NCBI GenBank assembly: GCA_023014335.1
Contig: JAECYW010000011.1
Location: 2,328,320-2,392,319 of the forward strand
DNA: 64,000 nucleotides
Direction: 5' to 3'
Origin: Galerina marginata
Taxonomy: Eukaryota; Basidiomycota; Agaricomycetes; Agaricales; Galerinaceae
The position numbers and the translations under genes were made by a program. Below are positions 42,951 to 58,693 of the stretch, one piece after another. The stretch's first letter is position 1. Each line of letters starts with the position of its first letter. A model generated the notes under the pieces. That model was not told the DNA's origin, did no database searches, and worked only from the letters and a program-made list of their open reading frames with translations.

Positions 42951-45865
42951 ATGTCGAACAGCACTGAGGAATTCTGTCATAAGGTGGTTGCTCCCGCGGC
43001 GCCATCTCTTTTTCAGAATGGAAAGATTGTCATCCAGGGTATTTTTTGGTTGATTTCTTCATGATCGTTGCTCTATTAATCCTGTTCTCAACAGCATACC
43101 ATGTAAGATAAATGCTCAGGAATTCGGCACGAACTTATTGTAGCAAGGCAGATTGGCTGGATTATCTCTGGCTCTTTGGCCTTGATTGCGGTCATCACTT
43201 CATTCTGGCTAATAAGCAAGCATCTGCAATGGTACACCGATGTGCGTTTCTTGTGCTAGCCATCACCTATTTCTAGTCTCTAACAACGGCCTTCAGAAAA
43301 AGGAACAACGTTGTACGTCTTTTCTTTCAGAAATTTCGAAGTATTTTCGAACTAGCCGCTTCTAGACATTGTTCGATTGCTTTTCATGGTACCCCTGTAC
43401 GCCATCATCAGCTTTGGGTCCTTTCTGTTCTGGGCATGTTTCATTTTATTTTGCACGGAAGATACTCCCTGAGCTCCCAACAGAACCATTCAACTCCAAT
43501 AATATTGGTCCGAGATGCTTACGAGTCTATTGTGCTGACCGCTTTCTTCTATTTGCTTCTCACGTATCTTTCGCATGATCCGGAGGAGCAGAAGAGGATA
43601 TTTCTAAAACGTGGATTGTCCGTTGAGGCAGACCATATAGCTCGGCAGAAAGGAGAGAAGGTGTCCCAATGGGTGTTTCCATTGGGTTTCGTCAAGTCGA
43701 AGCCAAAAGTATGCTAAATATTTTGTTGATCGTTCATGTTGATCCAGACAATTTTAGGACGGTCTCTACTTTTTGCAATTAATGAAATGGGGGGTGCTCC
43801 AGTACTGTGTCATTCGGCCAACGTTAGCATTTTCGCTGTGCCTGATTCCTACATTAATTAATAAGAATTTATAGTACCACTTTAGCTGCTGTCATTTTAG
43901 ATTATATTGGACTGTACTGTGAAAGCTCTTGGGGGTTGGGATGGGGTCACATTTATGTGAGTATTACCAGATATTCCAATCAAAGTCTCACTTTCCTCTG
44001 CATAGATCACTATAATTATCTCAGTGTCAGTAAGTATTGCTATGTATTGCTTGATACAGCTCTACGTCCCTGTGGCCAAAGAGTTGTCCATGCACAAGCC
44101 CTTGTTAAAGTTATTCTCTGTCAAAGCCGTCGGTAAGTCCGTGAAATATCAAGCTAGGACGGTCAGCTGAACGTATGCTCTTGAACAGTCTTTCTTACTT
44201 TTTGGCAGGCTACCTTCCTGTCTGTGCTGAGCATGTTTGGTATTGTGAAAGATGTGAGTGCGATCAGGTAGTCTTTTTGAACATTTTCTTGACACCTTCC
44301 AATAGACCAAATATATGACCGCAGACGATGTTAACATCGGCATCGGAGCTGTCCTTGAGACCTTCGAAATGATGTGCGCTCTCCTTGTACTTTTGTGCTT
44401 GCATTTGTCCATCTATTTCTAGGATTTTTGCGTTCGTGCATATTCGAGCATTTACCTACCAACCGTATAAAAACCCTTCCTCAAAACCATCTCCAGGGTT
44501 GCTTCCATCCAGAACACCTCAATGGCGCTCTCTTGGTCATGCAATGGACTTCAGGGAAACGTTTCGAGAGATCTGGGTTGGATGCGTTTATATGTTCGAT
44601 AAAATGCGCGGAAAGGAACCCAAGCTTGATTTTGGTGTCATAAGAGAATCACATTACGAAGGGGCATTCGGAAGGCAGAGGCCTTTGCCCGGCTGGTTTC
44701 TCCAGACGGATAGTAAAGCTGAGATACCCCAAGAAGCTACCCTTCCGTCACTCGAAATAGAAGTTGACCAACAGGTTGAAATTGAAGGTCAGAGGCAATG
44801 GCTACTCATGGACAATCATGACCGGCGTGGACATCCGATGCGGGAAAGAAGCGAGAGTCTCCAGGAGCAGATTGATAAGGAGCTCGAGAGACTCGGATAC
44901 ACAAGATGTACGTCACAGTCAACTCTTCTTGCCCGTTTGCATGGATTTATCAATGTACCCTTTAAACTGTAGCGCACAAATGGGATATGCCGACCATCAA
45001 ACCAGAAGTCAATCACCAGCCTGGTGCCCAGCGTTCGTGGTGGCGCAATATATATGACCGTATATCTCAATCTGGCCAAGAAGCCGAAGAACTGGGGCAA
45101 GAGCCATTCAAGAAACGCCGGCTTTCACACCTGCGCTCTCACCGACGTCGGCGCCGTCTTCTGAGTGATACAGAGGTCAAAGACACAGATCGTGATATCG
45201 ATGATCAACTCACCCCAGGCATGCTTCACCCTCCCAGTGTTCAGCTTCCAAGAAATATAGGAAATCCAGATTATAGGCGGGATCAATTCTATTCCGAGAA
45301 TGAAGATCGCATGCCTCCAATAAACGAGGATCGTCGCATGCGAAGATATCAACTTGAAGATCAGCCCATAGCTCTCCCAATCTCTCCTGTATCCGCTGGC
45401 AAACGTGCTTCTCGTCCGCCGCCTACGGCTTACGACCCTTCTGACGGTCCTAGCGGGCCATATGAACCGATAATTCCCGTCAGATCGCAGGCCGATCTGA
45501 GCCAGGAAAATAAAATTTATTTTCCCATCCTCGGAAGACAACCCGGGCCATCCAGGAGGGCACTAAGAGACTCCTTGGTGATGCCTGCGCCACTGGATCC
45601 TCGTTATCACTCGGACTCCAGGCAGAGCTCCTTTGTATGGAAACCTCCTTCGCCACCTCCAAAGGATCACTGGGGCTCAATGCCTCATGTTGAGCCTGCG
45701 ACCATACCACAACACCGCACGTCAGTTCATCGTCGTGAACCTGCAGCGGTGCCCCATGCCCAGGAAAGTCGTCGAGTATCTCATGTGTTTCCTCCCTCAA
45801 CCCGGGTTCGACACCCTGATCTACCATACGGAGGTTCTGTAGATGACCACACCTATATCACATAG
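42951..45865 (+). CDS. Ost-alpha/TMEM184-like seven-TM protein (DUF300)
   Basis: The family includes the solute-transporter subunit Ost-alpha; fungal members are of uncertain function. Start MSNSTEEFCHKVVAPAAPSL at 42951. Seven or so membrane spans follow, among them IGWIISGSLALIAVITSFWL, IVRLLFMVPLYAIISFGSFL and SIVLTAFFYLLLTYLS. Family motifs include RDAYESIVLTAFFYLLL, FLQLMKWGVLQYCVIRPT and FAFVHIRAFTYQPYK. The 8-nt exon 43095-43102 and the 16-nt exon 43297-43312 are needed for AYH-IGWII and D-KKEQR-YIVR. The intron 43434-43483 is GC-AG (gcatgt). The long Arg/Pro-rich cytoplasmic tail (FKKRRLSHLRSHRRRRR) is disordered and ends VDDHTYIT. Confidence 0.87.
43095..43102 (+). other. 8-nt microexon (cataccat) in the DUF300 gene
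   Basis: Preceded by ctcaacag and followed by gtaagata. It joins the exon-1 Q+g to give QAYH, and the next exon then begins IGWIISG using the acceptor at aaggcag. The frame is kept only with this exon. Confidence 0.65.
43297..43312 (+). other. 16-nt microexon in the DUF300 gene
   Basis: Preceded by ccttcag and followed by gtacgt. Encodes KKEQR and the first base of the next Tyr codon, linking HLQWYTD to YIVRLLFMV, the conserved family segment after the first long helix. Confidence 0.75.
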
Positions 45866-46363
45866 CATAGGATCGACCTCCGACCAATTTTCTTTCTTGG
45901 CCATCTTTTTTCTTGGATTTTATTCAGCGATATCTTTCACGACATTTCGACTGTTACGATTTTTACGACTACTCTGATGACCAGTTGATGATTCCCGCCC
46001 TCGCGATATTGACCCTATACTTAACCGTATTTATATTATATATCTTTCCTGCACAGTGCATGTTCGTTACGACAACTTCGGTTCGATGATGGTATGTATC
46101 TGCGGAAATACTAATAGTAATTGATAGTATAAGCTAAAACAGGCTTTGCTACAAACGGTCCGGAAGCATCACTTTGATACTTCATCCTTTTTAAAGGATC
46201 GTCTAGACTATGTTACAAATAACACACGGGAACTGTCAAGAAATCGGAATAGCAATACAGAGAAGCAACCCAAATAATGCAGTAATGGATACAAAACTGA
46301 AGCGCAAAACGTGATGTGGATTAAGCAGGCAAAAAAGAAAACGACGGATGAACGAGAAACCAC
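45866..46363. other. Convergent intergenic region, 498 bp
   Basis: 3' flanks of the DUF300 and halogenase genes. No gene or RNA supported. Confidence 0.5.
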
Positions 46364-48601
<2,238 letters not shown>

Positions 48602-49566
48602 GGAGAAGAGGGGGATGAAAAGGAGGATGAAAATCGAGAACTGAAGATGACGATTTTATATCAGACAGAGAGACATGGAGCAAGCAAAGGAAGGCTTGTA
48701 AAGGAAGGCCGACTTCCGAAAAAGGAAAGCAATGTGCTTTTCCAGAAATCCAATGTAAATTATTGTAAGCTTTCTCTCAGGATATCGGCCGCGGACGCCC
48801 GGAATCGCAGTACCTGTACACAGAAGCCTGTTTAAGCGTGAAACTCGAGCATGCACCAGACAGTTTCTGTCAAAATAAGCGCAGAACTTCAACTTTGTCG
48901 GGGTCATAGGAGTTGCCACGCGTTGCGCACTATGTTGATCGACAAGGAGTTTTGGAATGCATATCAAGAGACCAAGTAGTCGAATGCCAGTCAGGTTGGA
49001 ATGAATAAGAATCCTCTGAGTTTCACTCCTTTGAAGTATATGCGGCATCTCAGCGTCGTGCCAGTGGTGCCGGTGAGCGGTGAGCCTCCATTGTCTTGAG
49101 TCCACGAACCATGAATTGATCCCACATCGTCGGGGGTTCATTTCAGTCTTGGCTTTATAGGGTGTATCTTTATGTTGCACGGAGTATTATTCCGCGGTCG
49201 ACGAATCAGTGGTTATAACTTCAAGAGCCATAAATAGTGGAGAGCGAGGGCCGAGGACAACGCGTTTTAAAGATAATATTTTCACAGCATGCCCTCAATC
49301 GCCTTGCCATCCCGCACTTGCAAGACGGTGAGGCTAGCTAGGCCCAGAACTAGAAGAACGAGAACAAGCAAATCGAAATTCGGACCACCGATGTGTCTGA
49401 GTGACTGTAGATGAAGTCACGTTATGTCACAATATTCACGGGTGTTAGCTGACGCGTATGTGACACCATCTGTCCTCGATTGGTCACCGTGAAGTTTGAA
49501 CGAAGACTCGCTACAGATTGCAACACGAATGGGTGACCTTTTTGCACCATAGCCGAAGTCTACAGT
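48602..49566. other. Divergent intergenic region, 965 bp
   Basis: Lies between the halogenase and the orphan gene. No coding sequence is supported. Confidence 0.5.
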
Positions 49567-50532
49567 ATGGACTCCCTACAAGATCTCAAAACCGAGATAC
49601 ATATATTCGACGTCACAACCGACTCCGAAGGCGAGGGGGCAAAGTCCATCTTCAGTGAGTGGGATTCAAGCCCTTGTTACAGACCTACTCACGCCCCTTC
49701 CCTTTAATAGAACTTCTAGACACTGCACTTGCTAGAGATGAAGAGTCCCTCAGAAAAAGGGCTCCACCGTTGGATCTAGTTGTCTACTCGTTGAAGAGCA
49801 TCCTCTACCCAACTTTCATCCCTGACCTCATGTCAGAGTTCCTTCACCTCTTTACTATGGTTGAATTCTATCGACACCGTGTAACGGAGAAGGCATCAAG
49901 TGCCGTCGAATGGAACATTTTCTATCAAAGAAAGCCTAACAGGCCGATTCCTCTTTTAACAGAGAATCAGGAGACGTACTTCAAGCATATCATTGACAGT
50001 CAGGGAGAGATGAGGGCGATTTTCATGAAGATCGTGAGGACTTGCTGCTTTACGGTGAGCAATGCATGAGTCTATTACTATCTATTTTACGACCTCGACT
50101 TCCAGGATTTAGCGAGGCTTTGGTTGGCCGAGTCCAACACCGTCTTCTGGATTCGCTGGAATGAATATATGAATATTCTTAGAAAACCTTCGGACCGAAA
50201 AACCCTTCATAGTTTCCATTTTAAGCTCTCGGATGATGAAATCGCAGAGCTTCGCGAAACTTGTCTTCACTTCAGCAACTTCATGACAAGTACTACTCAC
50301 TGGGCTGAAGAGCACCGAAGAACTGGGTATGGTTGATGTCCTTTGACAATGCTATACATTCTGAATGCCTTTCAGCCAATCCATTCAAGAAATCTTTAGG
50401 TCGAAGGCCTTCCAAGAACAATTTCCAGCAGGTGAAATGACACCCAACCTGAGGCTTATCGAATATCATTGTAATTTTGTTTTGGAGGCAGTGCAAAGAC
50501 TGACTTCAACTGGTGAAGAGGTGGATACATAA
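49567..50532 (+). CDS. Orphan protein, no known domain
   Basis: Start MDSLQDLKTEIHIFDVTT at 49567. Introns near 49653-49710, 50053-50104 and 50328-50374 join cleanly into a protein of about 270 residues ending VQRLTSTGEEVDT at 50532. Recognisable stretches include SLKSILYPTFIPDLMSEFL, KASSAVEWNIFYQRKP, FWIRWNEYMNILRKPSD and SKAFQEQFPAGEM. It is rich in aromatics and charged residues, without signal peptide, membrane span or catalytic motif. An alternative splice at 50520 would run on to 50719, but that lies antisense to the PDAT C-terminus, so I prefer the shorter end. Confidence 0.7.
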
Positions 50533-50605
50533 TGACCCGTTTTCTACTAATTATATGTGTATTTTGGTAGAATCTAGCATGACGAGCAGCACTTTAAACA
50601 AACCA

Positions 50606-53600
50606 TCAGTCCCATTGAACCTTGCGTGCATATTCCCGGATATTAGAGACAAAACTGTTCTCGATTTCATGTCCCGCTCCAGTCGCCACCTTCAGGATCA
50701 CCTCGTTGAGTCCGGTTGATCCTAGAATGTCCACATGGTCACTGGTGTTGGCCCCTCCACGTGGAATGGTCGGATTCGGGCGATGTGGCAGCTAAAAAAC
50801 CGCCCGACCACAATTAAAGAAAAAGTGCAACAATATGAGAAACACTCACTTCAATTGTTGTGATCTGAATTCCAGCAGGATTCCATCGTTTCCGCTTCCA
50901 GCCTTCGACGCACATCGCTCCCAGGCTTAATAAACTGACGGTACCATCTCCCTCTCCCATTTTGACACCATTTCGAACCTGCATATTGTGATAAGTATTG
51001 GCCAAACGAAGCGAGTTCCACAACGTATACCTTAGGCCAGGCTGTTTCATTGGTGTATGCGGCATCTATCCAACTCTTTCGCGATAACGGCATGTCAAGC
51101 GGCGGACGCATATTGAAGCAGGTTTGAGGGTCTTCACACTCGGCATTCTCAGTGTCTGGGAAGCTATCGTCTTGTTCATAAGCCCCGCGCGCATACCTGT
51201 GCTTTAAAAATTAGTTGATATAGGAAGTGAATGATTAAGTCTTCTACCAATAGGATCTCTGCCAAATATTTTGAATTCAGAACCAAACATGAAAATGAGA
51301 TGGTCCCCTTGCCTCAGTTTCCTTTCCATGACCATATACACAGTATATCTTCATAGATGGCGCGTTTGGCAGACTGGGGTTACTTGAATTCCACGGTAAT
51401 GTGTAAAAACTGATGGAGAACATGCCTACCTTACTTCTAACGGATTGGACCACTTCCTGTGATCTGCATCGTTTCGTTTCAGCTGGTCTTCATCACGTTC
51501 AATGCCATAGGAATAGTTTGATTCAAGCATTTTCTGCGCGGAGATTTCAATAAAGGGTTAGACTGGCAAGACAAAAACACTCCGGTTACCTGGAATGTGG
51601 CAGGCATGTGTTCCAAGATCCAATTCGATGCATCTATAGCGGTCATATTTCTTGCGCTTTGGTCATCGGGCAAAGCAGAGTTTGGCCTAAAAGCAATTAG
51701 TTTGCCGTGGGTGTGAGTAGCGTCACAGTCGTCATCTGGGGCATGCGTGTCATTTCCCCACACAGCATCGCCACCCTAAGCACTTGTTTTAGGCAAAGCA
51801 ATTGGAGCAAACGGATGACTGGTCTCGCCTTGATCCACATACTGGCACTACCTGCCCAGCTGCGGAACAACGATTGCCGTTCCTTGCGAGAGAAGAAACG
51901 CTCCAAAACTAACGGACCGCAAGTTGAAAAACTTGATACAGATGGACTGCACGGCTCTACGAACCATAAGCACCGGCTGGATGCATCTGCACTGTGTCTT
52001 TCATTTCACCTGACAGAAATGCTGCCATGGCTTTGGCCTATCAACTTTTGAGAACTCCCTCGTTTAAACCACTAGAAGGGACATACTACGCCCTAAAAGG
52101 AGGAAAAAGTAAGGGCTGGTGGTAAGAGACAAGAGATAATAAAGCTGACAAAGTGGGTTCCTGCAATTGCAATATAACTCTCGATATGTTTCTGCAAAGG
52201 TTTTCTTGAGTCGACTTCTACCGGCGACGTAAATGTTATCGCACCTCAACCCAATCCGGGCCACCGTTTCCATGAGCGGGAGATTCGACCCATTTAAAGC
52301 TAAAGCTTGTAAGATTGACCGAAATATCTGAACACAGTTGACCTCACAAGTACTGTAAGTGGCTTAGTGAGAAGCGGACAAATCATAGTCGAGGTTTTAG
52401 CGCACCAAGAGGACCTTTTAAGTCAATGTTCATTAGGGCCAGAGCAAGTAGAAAGCAGATATTTCACCTACCGAACAACCCATAGAGTGCGCAGCAACAA
52501 CAATCTTTTTGTTTTGTCGCCGCCTGTATGAGTGGTCGATTGGAGCTAGATCAGCAGGAGACGAGGGTGTGGTTACAAACCTACGAACCTTAGGCCTTCA
52601 ATTATGGATTTCAACTTTGAAAAATAACCATCGCGCTCCTCAAGGTTGTAGTAAGACAATCTCCAGTCATAAGCAGCAAGATAAAGGTTGTTGGTGTCAT
52701 AGTTGACCACTGCCAGATTTTCGACGATCTTCGACCTAGAAAATATGGTCAGTGGTTATGTTTGTAGAATAAACAAGATAATGCACCAGATCCAATAGCC
52801 CTGTATCAAAGAGCTTGCAGCATCGATACCTTCAGCTGCACGTATTTTGGCATCGGGAGGGTCAAGTCCAGTTATGGGATCAAGCATCATTGCCGAAATC
52901 CACTTTTCTTTGTTAAATGTTACTTGGGATAGCATGTTAAACCCACCCCATAGTTTCTCTCGAAAGAAGGGCCTGTATTCGGGAGCAGTCGACCATGATT
53001 CAAGACCCTGTAAGTTGCAATGTGTAGCAGAGTGCACAGAAACGAAAGAGCATAGGCTCACAGTAGATATGACACCAGGGATCAAAACCACCGGAAACTC
53101 TGCCTCCAGCCCCCGGGCTTTCATGGCCTCTCCAACTTGAAATTCTCGGCCATCGTTATTGAATTTCCAGAGCTCCGGGATGTTGCTTCGTAAACGCGCA
53201 AATTCTGCTTCAACTCGCGATAGGTCTATACCGGGAAATTGTGGGAGGTTGATATCGTATTGGTTTGCGAGAGTGGTAACATGGTCATGTAGGTCTTGGA
53301 GGTCTTTGGTCTCGACAAACGTGAAGCCAAGGATTATGCCAACTTCATTAATCAAATTTATCAGAGAAAATGCGGGGTAGGACGGGAGTGCCCGGCTCAC
53401 GAACGATTCCAAAGGAAAAAAGGAATTTCCCAGTTGCAAAGAATGGCTGTTCGCCGGTTATTAAAAGCAAGCATTTTGAAGGTGTCATGCTTACCCGTCT
53501 GGTCGCTTTCTTCAACGACTGGACCTCTGATTTCAGCTTTTCCTTCGATTCGTCTGGTGTGCCGCCTCTGGAGGATTCATGAGAGGCTTGAGGACTAGAA

Positions 53601-53635
53601 TTACTGGAGCCTTTGGTTCTCCTAGACAGAACCAT
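50606..53635 (-). CDS. LRO1: Phospholipid:diacylglycerol acyltransferase (PDAT/Lro1)
   Basis: PDAT moves an acyl chain from a phospholipid to diacylglycerol, making triacylglycerol at the ER. Start MVLSRRTKGSSNSSPQASHE at 53635; one N-terminal membrane span (FFATGKFLFSFGIVLG). LCAT-fold motifs: FPVVLIPGVISTGLESWS, the lid region PEYRPFFREKLWGG, the nucleophile AHSMG in IVVAAHSMGCS, GEMKDTVQMHPAGAY and late AGIQITTIE and NTSDHVDILG. It ends IREYARKVQWD at 50606. A 6-nt exon (52087-52092, ggcgta) is needed to read HF-GV-AKAMAAFLSGEMK. The donor after MWIK may be GC-AG (gcgaga), or GT-AG three codons on. It is divergent from the flippase, 149 bp between starts, and convergent with the orphan gene, 73 bp apart. 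Confidence 0.91.
52087..52092 (-). other. 6-nt microexon (ggcgta, Gly-Val) in PDAT
   Basis: Lies between a 57-nt intron (52093-52149, starting gtcagc) and a 49-nt intron (52038-52086, starting gtatgt). It gives IAGTHFGVAKAMAAFLSGEM, the expected PDAT segment. The two codons alone are weak evidence; the family match and both clean flanking introns support it. Confidence 0.65.
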
Positions 53636-53784
53636 GCTTGGCGTTCGGTAGCCAGAAGGTTATGATGTCCAGAAATAGGCAACCCTTATTTGGCGCTGTT
53701 GCGAACGGATGTGTTGCCTGGCTGCGGTAAGTAAAGCCGCTACTTCTTTCACATTACGTTCAGACAACAGTCTGGCCAGTCACC

Positions 53785-56700
53785 ATGACTGACGACTTTC
53801 TGCGGCTCGTATCTCAAGCCAATCCTGCTACGAGGCAGTATCAGCCTGCACACAATGGCTATCCTCCTTCTTCAGCGGCAGGCCCGTATTCCGATCACTC
53901 ACCTCAACTTATGGACCCTTTCTTTGACGACGAAGACGAGAACGTACCCGACTCGGCTTTTGGACGACCGCCGCCAATGCGATCTCAAGAAAGTGGTCTG
54001 CCTTTAGCGCGCTCAGCCGCTCCGCCAGCAGGTGTTGACTCTTCCAGCGGTTTACCGCAAGGCTGGAATTTCGACGATGATGACTTTCAGCCTGTGAACG
54101 GTCAAACCTTCCCTGGTCCTTCCAAGTCAACGATACCAACAGCAACGTCTTCTAAAATATCACGATTCAAGTCACGAAAATGGAAATGGCCTTGGGAGAA
54201 AGAGAAGATTTTAACTGGGGAAAGAGTTGTTGCCCTCAATAACAGTGTGGCGAATGCCGAATATTGCTCAAACTTTGTTTCGACGAGCAAGTACAATATG
54301 TTGTCATTTTTTCCAAAGTTTCTATTTGGTGGGTCTGCAATACTGTTTGCTCGGACAATGTGTTCTCAAAAGATATATCAAACAGAGCAATTTTCAAAAT
54401 ACGCCAACGTATTCTTTCTCTTCACAGCATGTATTCAACAAATCCCCGGTGTATCGCCCACGGAACCATATACGACCATTGCGCCCCTGGCAGTAGTGCT
54501 AATGGCCTCTGCTTTCAAAGAAGTTCAGGAAGATTTGGCATGCTTTATTTCGCATTCTCTTGGAAATAGTCCTCATTTTGGCTTCTAGAAACGGCACCAA
54601 TCCGACAGCGATTTAAATGCACGAAAAGCCAAGGTCCTTACGCCGCAATCTACTTTCATAGAGAAAAAATGGAAAGATATCCAAGTGGGAGACATTGTTC
54701 GGCTTGACAACAACGATTTCATCCCAGCCGATATGTTGCTCATCACGTCGAGTGAACCTGAGGGTCTGTGTTATATCGAAACTTCTAATTTAGATGGGTA
54801 GGATTTTTCTATAGCAATGCCTTCCGTCATGAAAACTTATTTTATTGTAGTGAAACGAATCTCAAAATCAAGCAAGCTTCACCACATACTGCCTCCCTTA
54901 CAAATCCGACACTAGTCAACTCACTCCACGGTTCTTTACGATCTGAACAACCCAACAATTCCCTTTATACTTACGAGGGCACTTTGGATCTGATATCGGA
55001 TGGCAGTATTCCCAAGCAGGTGCCTCTCGGCCCAGATCAAGTTTTATTGCGAGGTGCACAACTGCGAAATACGCCATGGGTATACGGCTTAACAGTTTTC
55101 ACTGGACACGAAACGAAACTAATGCGAAATGCAACGTAAGATTTCTCAACGTGTACAAGTGCCTGCCCGTACTATTTTCTTACTTTGACAGTGCGGCACC
55201 AGTCAAGCGCACCGCAGTGGAAAGACAGGTGAATGCGCAAATTGTCTTCTTGTTCATCCTCCTACTCGCTCTTTCACTTGGATCAACGATCGGAAGCAGT
55301 ATCCGGACCTGGTTCTTCTCGAGTTCTCAGTGGTATCTATTTGAGGCAACCTCACTCACTGGTCGAGGTAAGTGACTGAAATATTTAACTCAGTCTTCTT
55401 CTAAAACTATGTCAATTTTCTTAGCGAAAGGTTTTATTGAAGGCTTGTCCATCCTAAACCTCGCTGTAGTTCCGGCTAACTTACTCTTCTCCAGACATCT
55501 TGACGTTTATCATTCTATACAACAATCTCATCCCCATATCGTTAATCGTCACTATGGAAGTTGTCAAGTACCAACAGGCACAGCTGATTAATTCCGACCT
55601 CGATATGTATTACGCACGGACTGATACTCCCGCGCTCTGCCGAACCTCCTCACTAGTCGAAGAGCTCGGCCAGATAGAATATGTGTTTAGCGATAAAACT
55701 GGTACTCTGACATGCAACGAGATGGAATTCCGCTGCTGCAGCATAGCTGGTACAGCCTACGCTGATGTGGTTGATGAAACCAAACGAGATGGGGAGGACG
55801 GAAGAGGGGGGTGGAGAACCTTTGCCGAACTGCGAGATAACCTCGACATCAACAGCAACCCATTCGTGGACCAGCCGTCATCTTCCGCTAACACTCTCAA
55901 TGGTGATCAGGAAAGAGAAATCATCAAAGAGTTCCTCGCATTGTTGGCCGTCTGTCATACTGTCATCCCTGAAGTCCACGACGGAAAAATGGTCTATCAG
56001 GCATCTAGTCCAGATGAGGCGGCATTGGTCGCTGGTGCTGAACAACTAGGTTATCAATTCCATGTGAGTTCTGTCTTGATGTGACTGTGCTTATTATTAA
56101 CCGCTTTATGCAGACACGAAAACCCAGATCGGTGTTTGTCAACATTCAGGGCCAATCAGTCGAGTTTGAAATTCTGAAAGTCTGCGAATTCAACTCGACA
56201 CGCAAACGCATGTCAACGCTCGTCAGATGCCCGGATGGAACGATCAAGCTGTACACCAAGGGCGCTGATACGGTTATTTTGGAGCGCCTCAGCAAAAATC
56301 AACCCTTTACAGAGGCAACCCTTTCTCATCTGGAGGTCGGTTACGATCTCACTTTACAATCCTTTACTCACTCCGCAGTAACTTAGGACTATGCAACGGA
56401 AGGACTTCGGACGCTTTGTATAGCATATCGCGAAATTCCGGAAACGGAGTATCAGCAATGGGCCTCTATCTACGACCAAGCAGCTGCCACTATAAACGGA
56501 CGTGGGGATGCATTAGATCAAGCAGCAGAGTTGATTGAAAAGGACCTTTTCTTACTTGGTGCCACTGCTATCGAGGATAAGTTACAAGAAGGTGTACCGG
56601 ATACCATTCATACCTTGCAAATGGCTGGCATAAAGGTGATATTCTATCATATGCCTTTGCTTTCCATACTGATCTGATGGGCAAAGGTATGGGTCCTGAC

Positions 56701-58693
56701 GGGAGATAGGCAAGAGACCGCCATCAACATCGGGATGTCATGTCGACTAATTTCAGAGTCTATGAACTTGGTGAGCAGTCTATATCGATGTCCCATCTTA
56801 GCCAGCATTTAATGATTAATTTCAGGTCATCGTGAATGAGGAGTCAGCCCATGACACACAGGATTTCTTAACGAAGCGCCTATCTGCGATTAAGAACCAG
56901 CGGAGCAGCGGAGAACTCGAGGATCTCGCCCTAATCATAGGTAAATACTTCCGCAAAAATGGCAGACTCCCGCATTAATGAACTTTATAGACGGAAAGAG
57001 TCTTGGTTTCGCTCTCCAAAAAGATCTTTCAAAGATCTTCTTAGAGTTGGCGATCATGTGCAAGGCTGTGATTTGTTGTGAGTGTAATTATTCATCGATG
57101 GTTTTTCTTTCACACTGAGTTCTTTAGGCCGTGTTTCTCCGTTGCAAAAGGCCTTGGTGGTTAAATTAGTGAAGAAAAACCAAAAAGCTATTCTTCTCGC
57201 TATCGGTGACGGGGCCAACGACGTCAGCATGATTCAAGCCGCTCATGTTGGTGTTGGTATTTCTGGAGTCGAGGTATGTAGCAAGTGATTCTTAACAACG
57301 ATCTGTTAACAGTATGGCAGGGTCTGCAAGCTGCACGGTCGGCTGATATTGCTATCTCCCAATTCCGATACCTCAAGAAACTCCTGCTCGTGCATGGTGC
57401 CTGGAGCTACAGACGGTTGTCCAAGTTGATTCTCTGTAAGTCATTTGTGGACGTGCGCAGCTACTGTTATTGAATCGTTGTTTAAAGATTCGTTTTACAA
57501 GAACATTGTGTTATACATGACACAATTTTGGGTATGTTTTTGTTTTCTGCTTCAAATATGCTTGATGTTCATACATTATTAGTACTCTTTCTTCAACAAC
57601 TTTTCTGGACAAATCGCCTACGAATCATGGACGCTTACTCTTTACAATGTCGTTTTTACCGTGCTTCCCCCTCTTGTTATCGGAATCTTCGATCAGTTCG
57701 TTTCCGCACGGTTTTTGGACCGATACCCCCAGCTTTATATACTCGGCCAGAAAAATGAATTCTTTACGAGAACAGCATTCTGGCTTTGGATTGCAAATGC
57801 CCTCTACCATAGTTTAGTGAGTCTAATTTTTTTTGGTTTCACAATACCAACTGATTGGTCTTGGGCAGGTCTTATACGGCTTCTCTATCATCCTTTTCTG
57901 GGGCGACCTTAAATTAGAGAATGGCCTGGATTCTGGACACTGGTTCTGGGGAACAACTCTCTATCTAGCTGTTCTTTTGACAGTGCTTGGCAAGGCTGCG
58001 CTCATCTCGGAGTAAGTACCACCATGCTAATTTTCGTTCACATTATAATTCCGTGCATAGCCTATGGACAAAGTACACGGTCGCAGGTATGCGTTATTTT
58101 GTCACAATTTTTATATCTAACACCTGAGTTACAACCTTTGTTTTAGCAATTCCCGGATCATTTGTTTTCACCATGTTGTTCCTCCCTCTTTATGCTGTCG
58201 TTGCTCCAGCGATCGGATTTTCGACTGAATACCAGGGCATTGTCCCCCGCCTCTGGGGAAATAGTGTCTTCTATTTTGTTCTCATCCTCATCCCGCTCTT
58301 TTGTTTAGTTCGCGATTTCGCATGGAAGTAGTGAGTATCTTTGGTATACATGATTGTGATGTCCCAGTTGCTGATTGCTGCTCGTAGCTACCGACGAACT
58401 TATATGCCATCATCTTATCACATCGTCCAGGAGCTGCAGAAATATAATATTCCTGATTATCGACCACGTCAAGAACAGTTCGTATCTTGAGATTTTATAT
58501 TGTGTTTGTACTGATGTCACATTGTCTTATTAGGTTCCAGAAAGCCATCAAGAAAGTTCGTGCAACCCAGCGCATGCGTCGCAATCGTGGTTTTGCCTTC
58601 AGCCAGACAGAAAATTCAGGCAAGCAAGATCAGGCTAAGATTATTCGAGCATATGACACATCAAAAACGAGTGCCCGGCCGTCTGGTTACTAG
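53785..58693 (+). CDS. DRS2: P4-type ATPase flippase (Drs2-like)
   Basis: P4-ATPases flip phosphatidylserine or related lipids to the cytosolic leaflet of Golgi and plasma membranes. Start [20 protein letters not shown] at 53785. The Asp/Pro-rich N-terminal tail precedes [21 protein letters not shown]. Catalytic motifs: the TGES-like loop is replaced by P4-type [20 protein letters not shown]; phosphorylation [61 protein letters not shown]. Membrane spans include [32 protein letters not shown] and [14 protein letters not shown]. The tail has [13 protein letters not shown] and ends KTSARPSGY at 58693. Two introns look GC-AG (54538-54588, gcatgc; 55443-55494, gcttgt). No frame error was found. 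Confidence 0.93.

Noticed and set aside
50533..50719. Extra last exon for the orphan gene
   Set aside because: It would overlap the PDAT C-terminal coding sequence antisense; the unspliced stop at 50532 is simpler.
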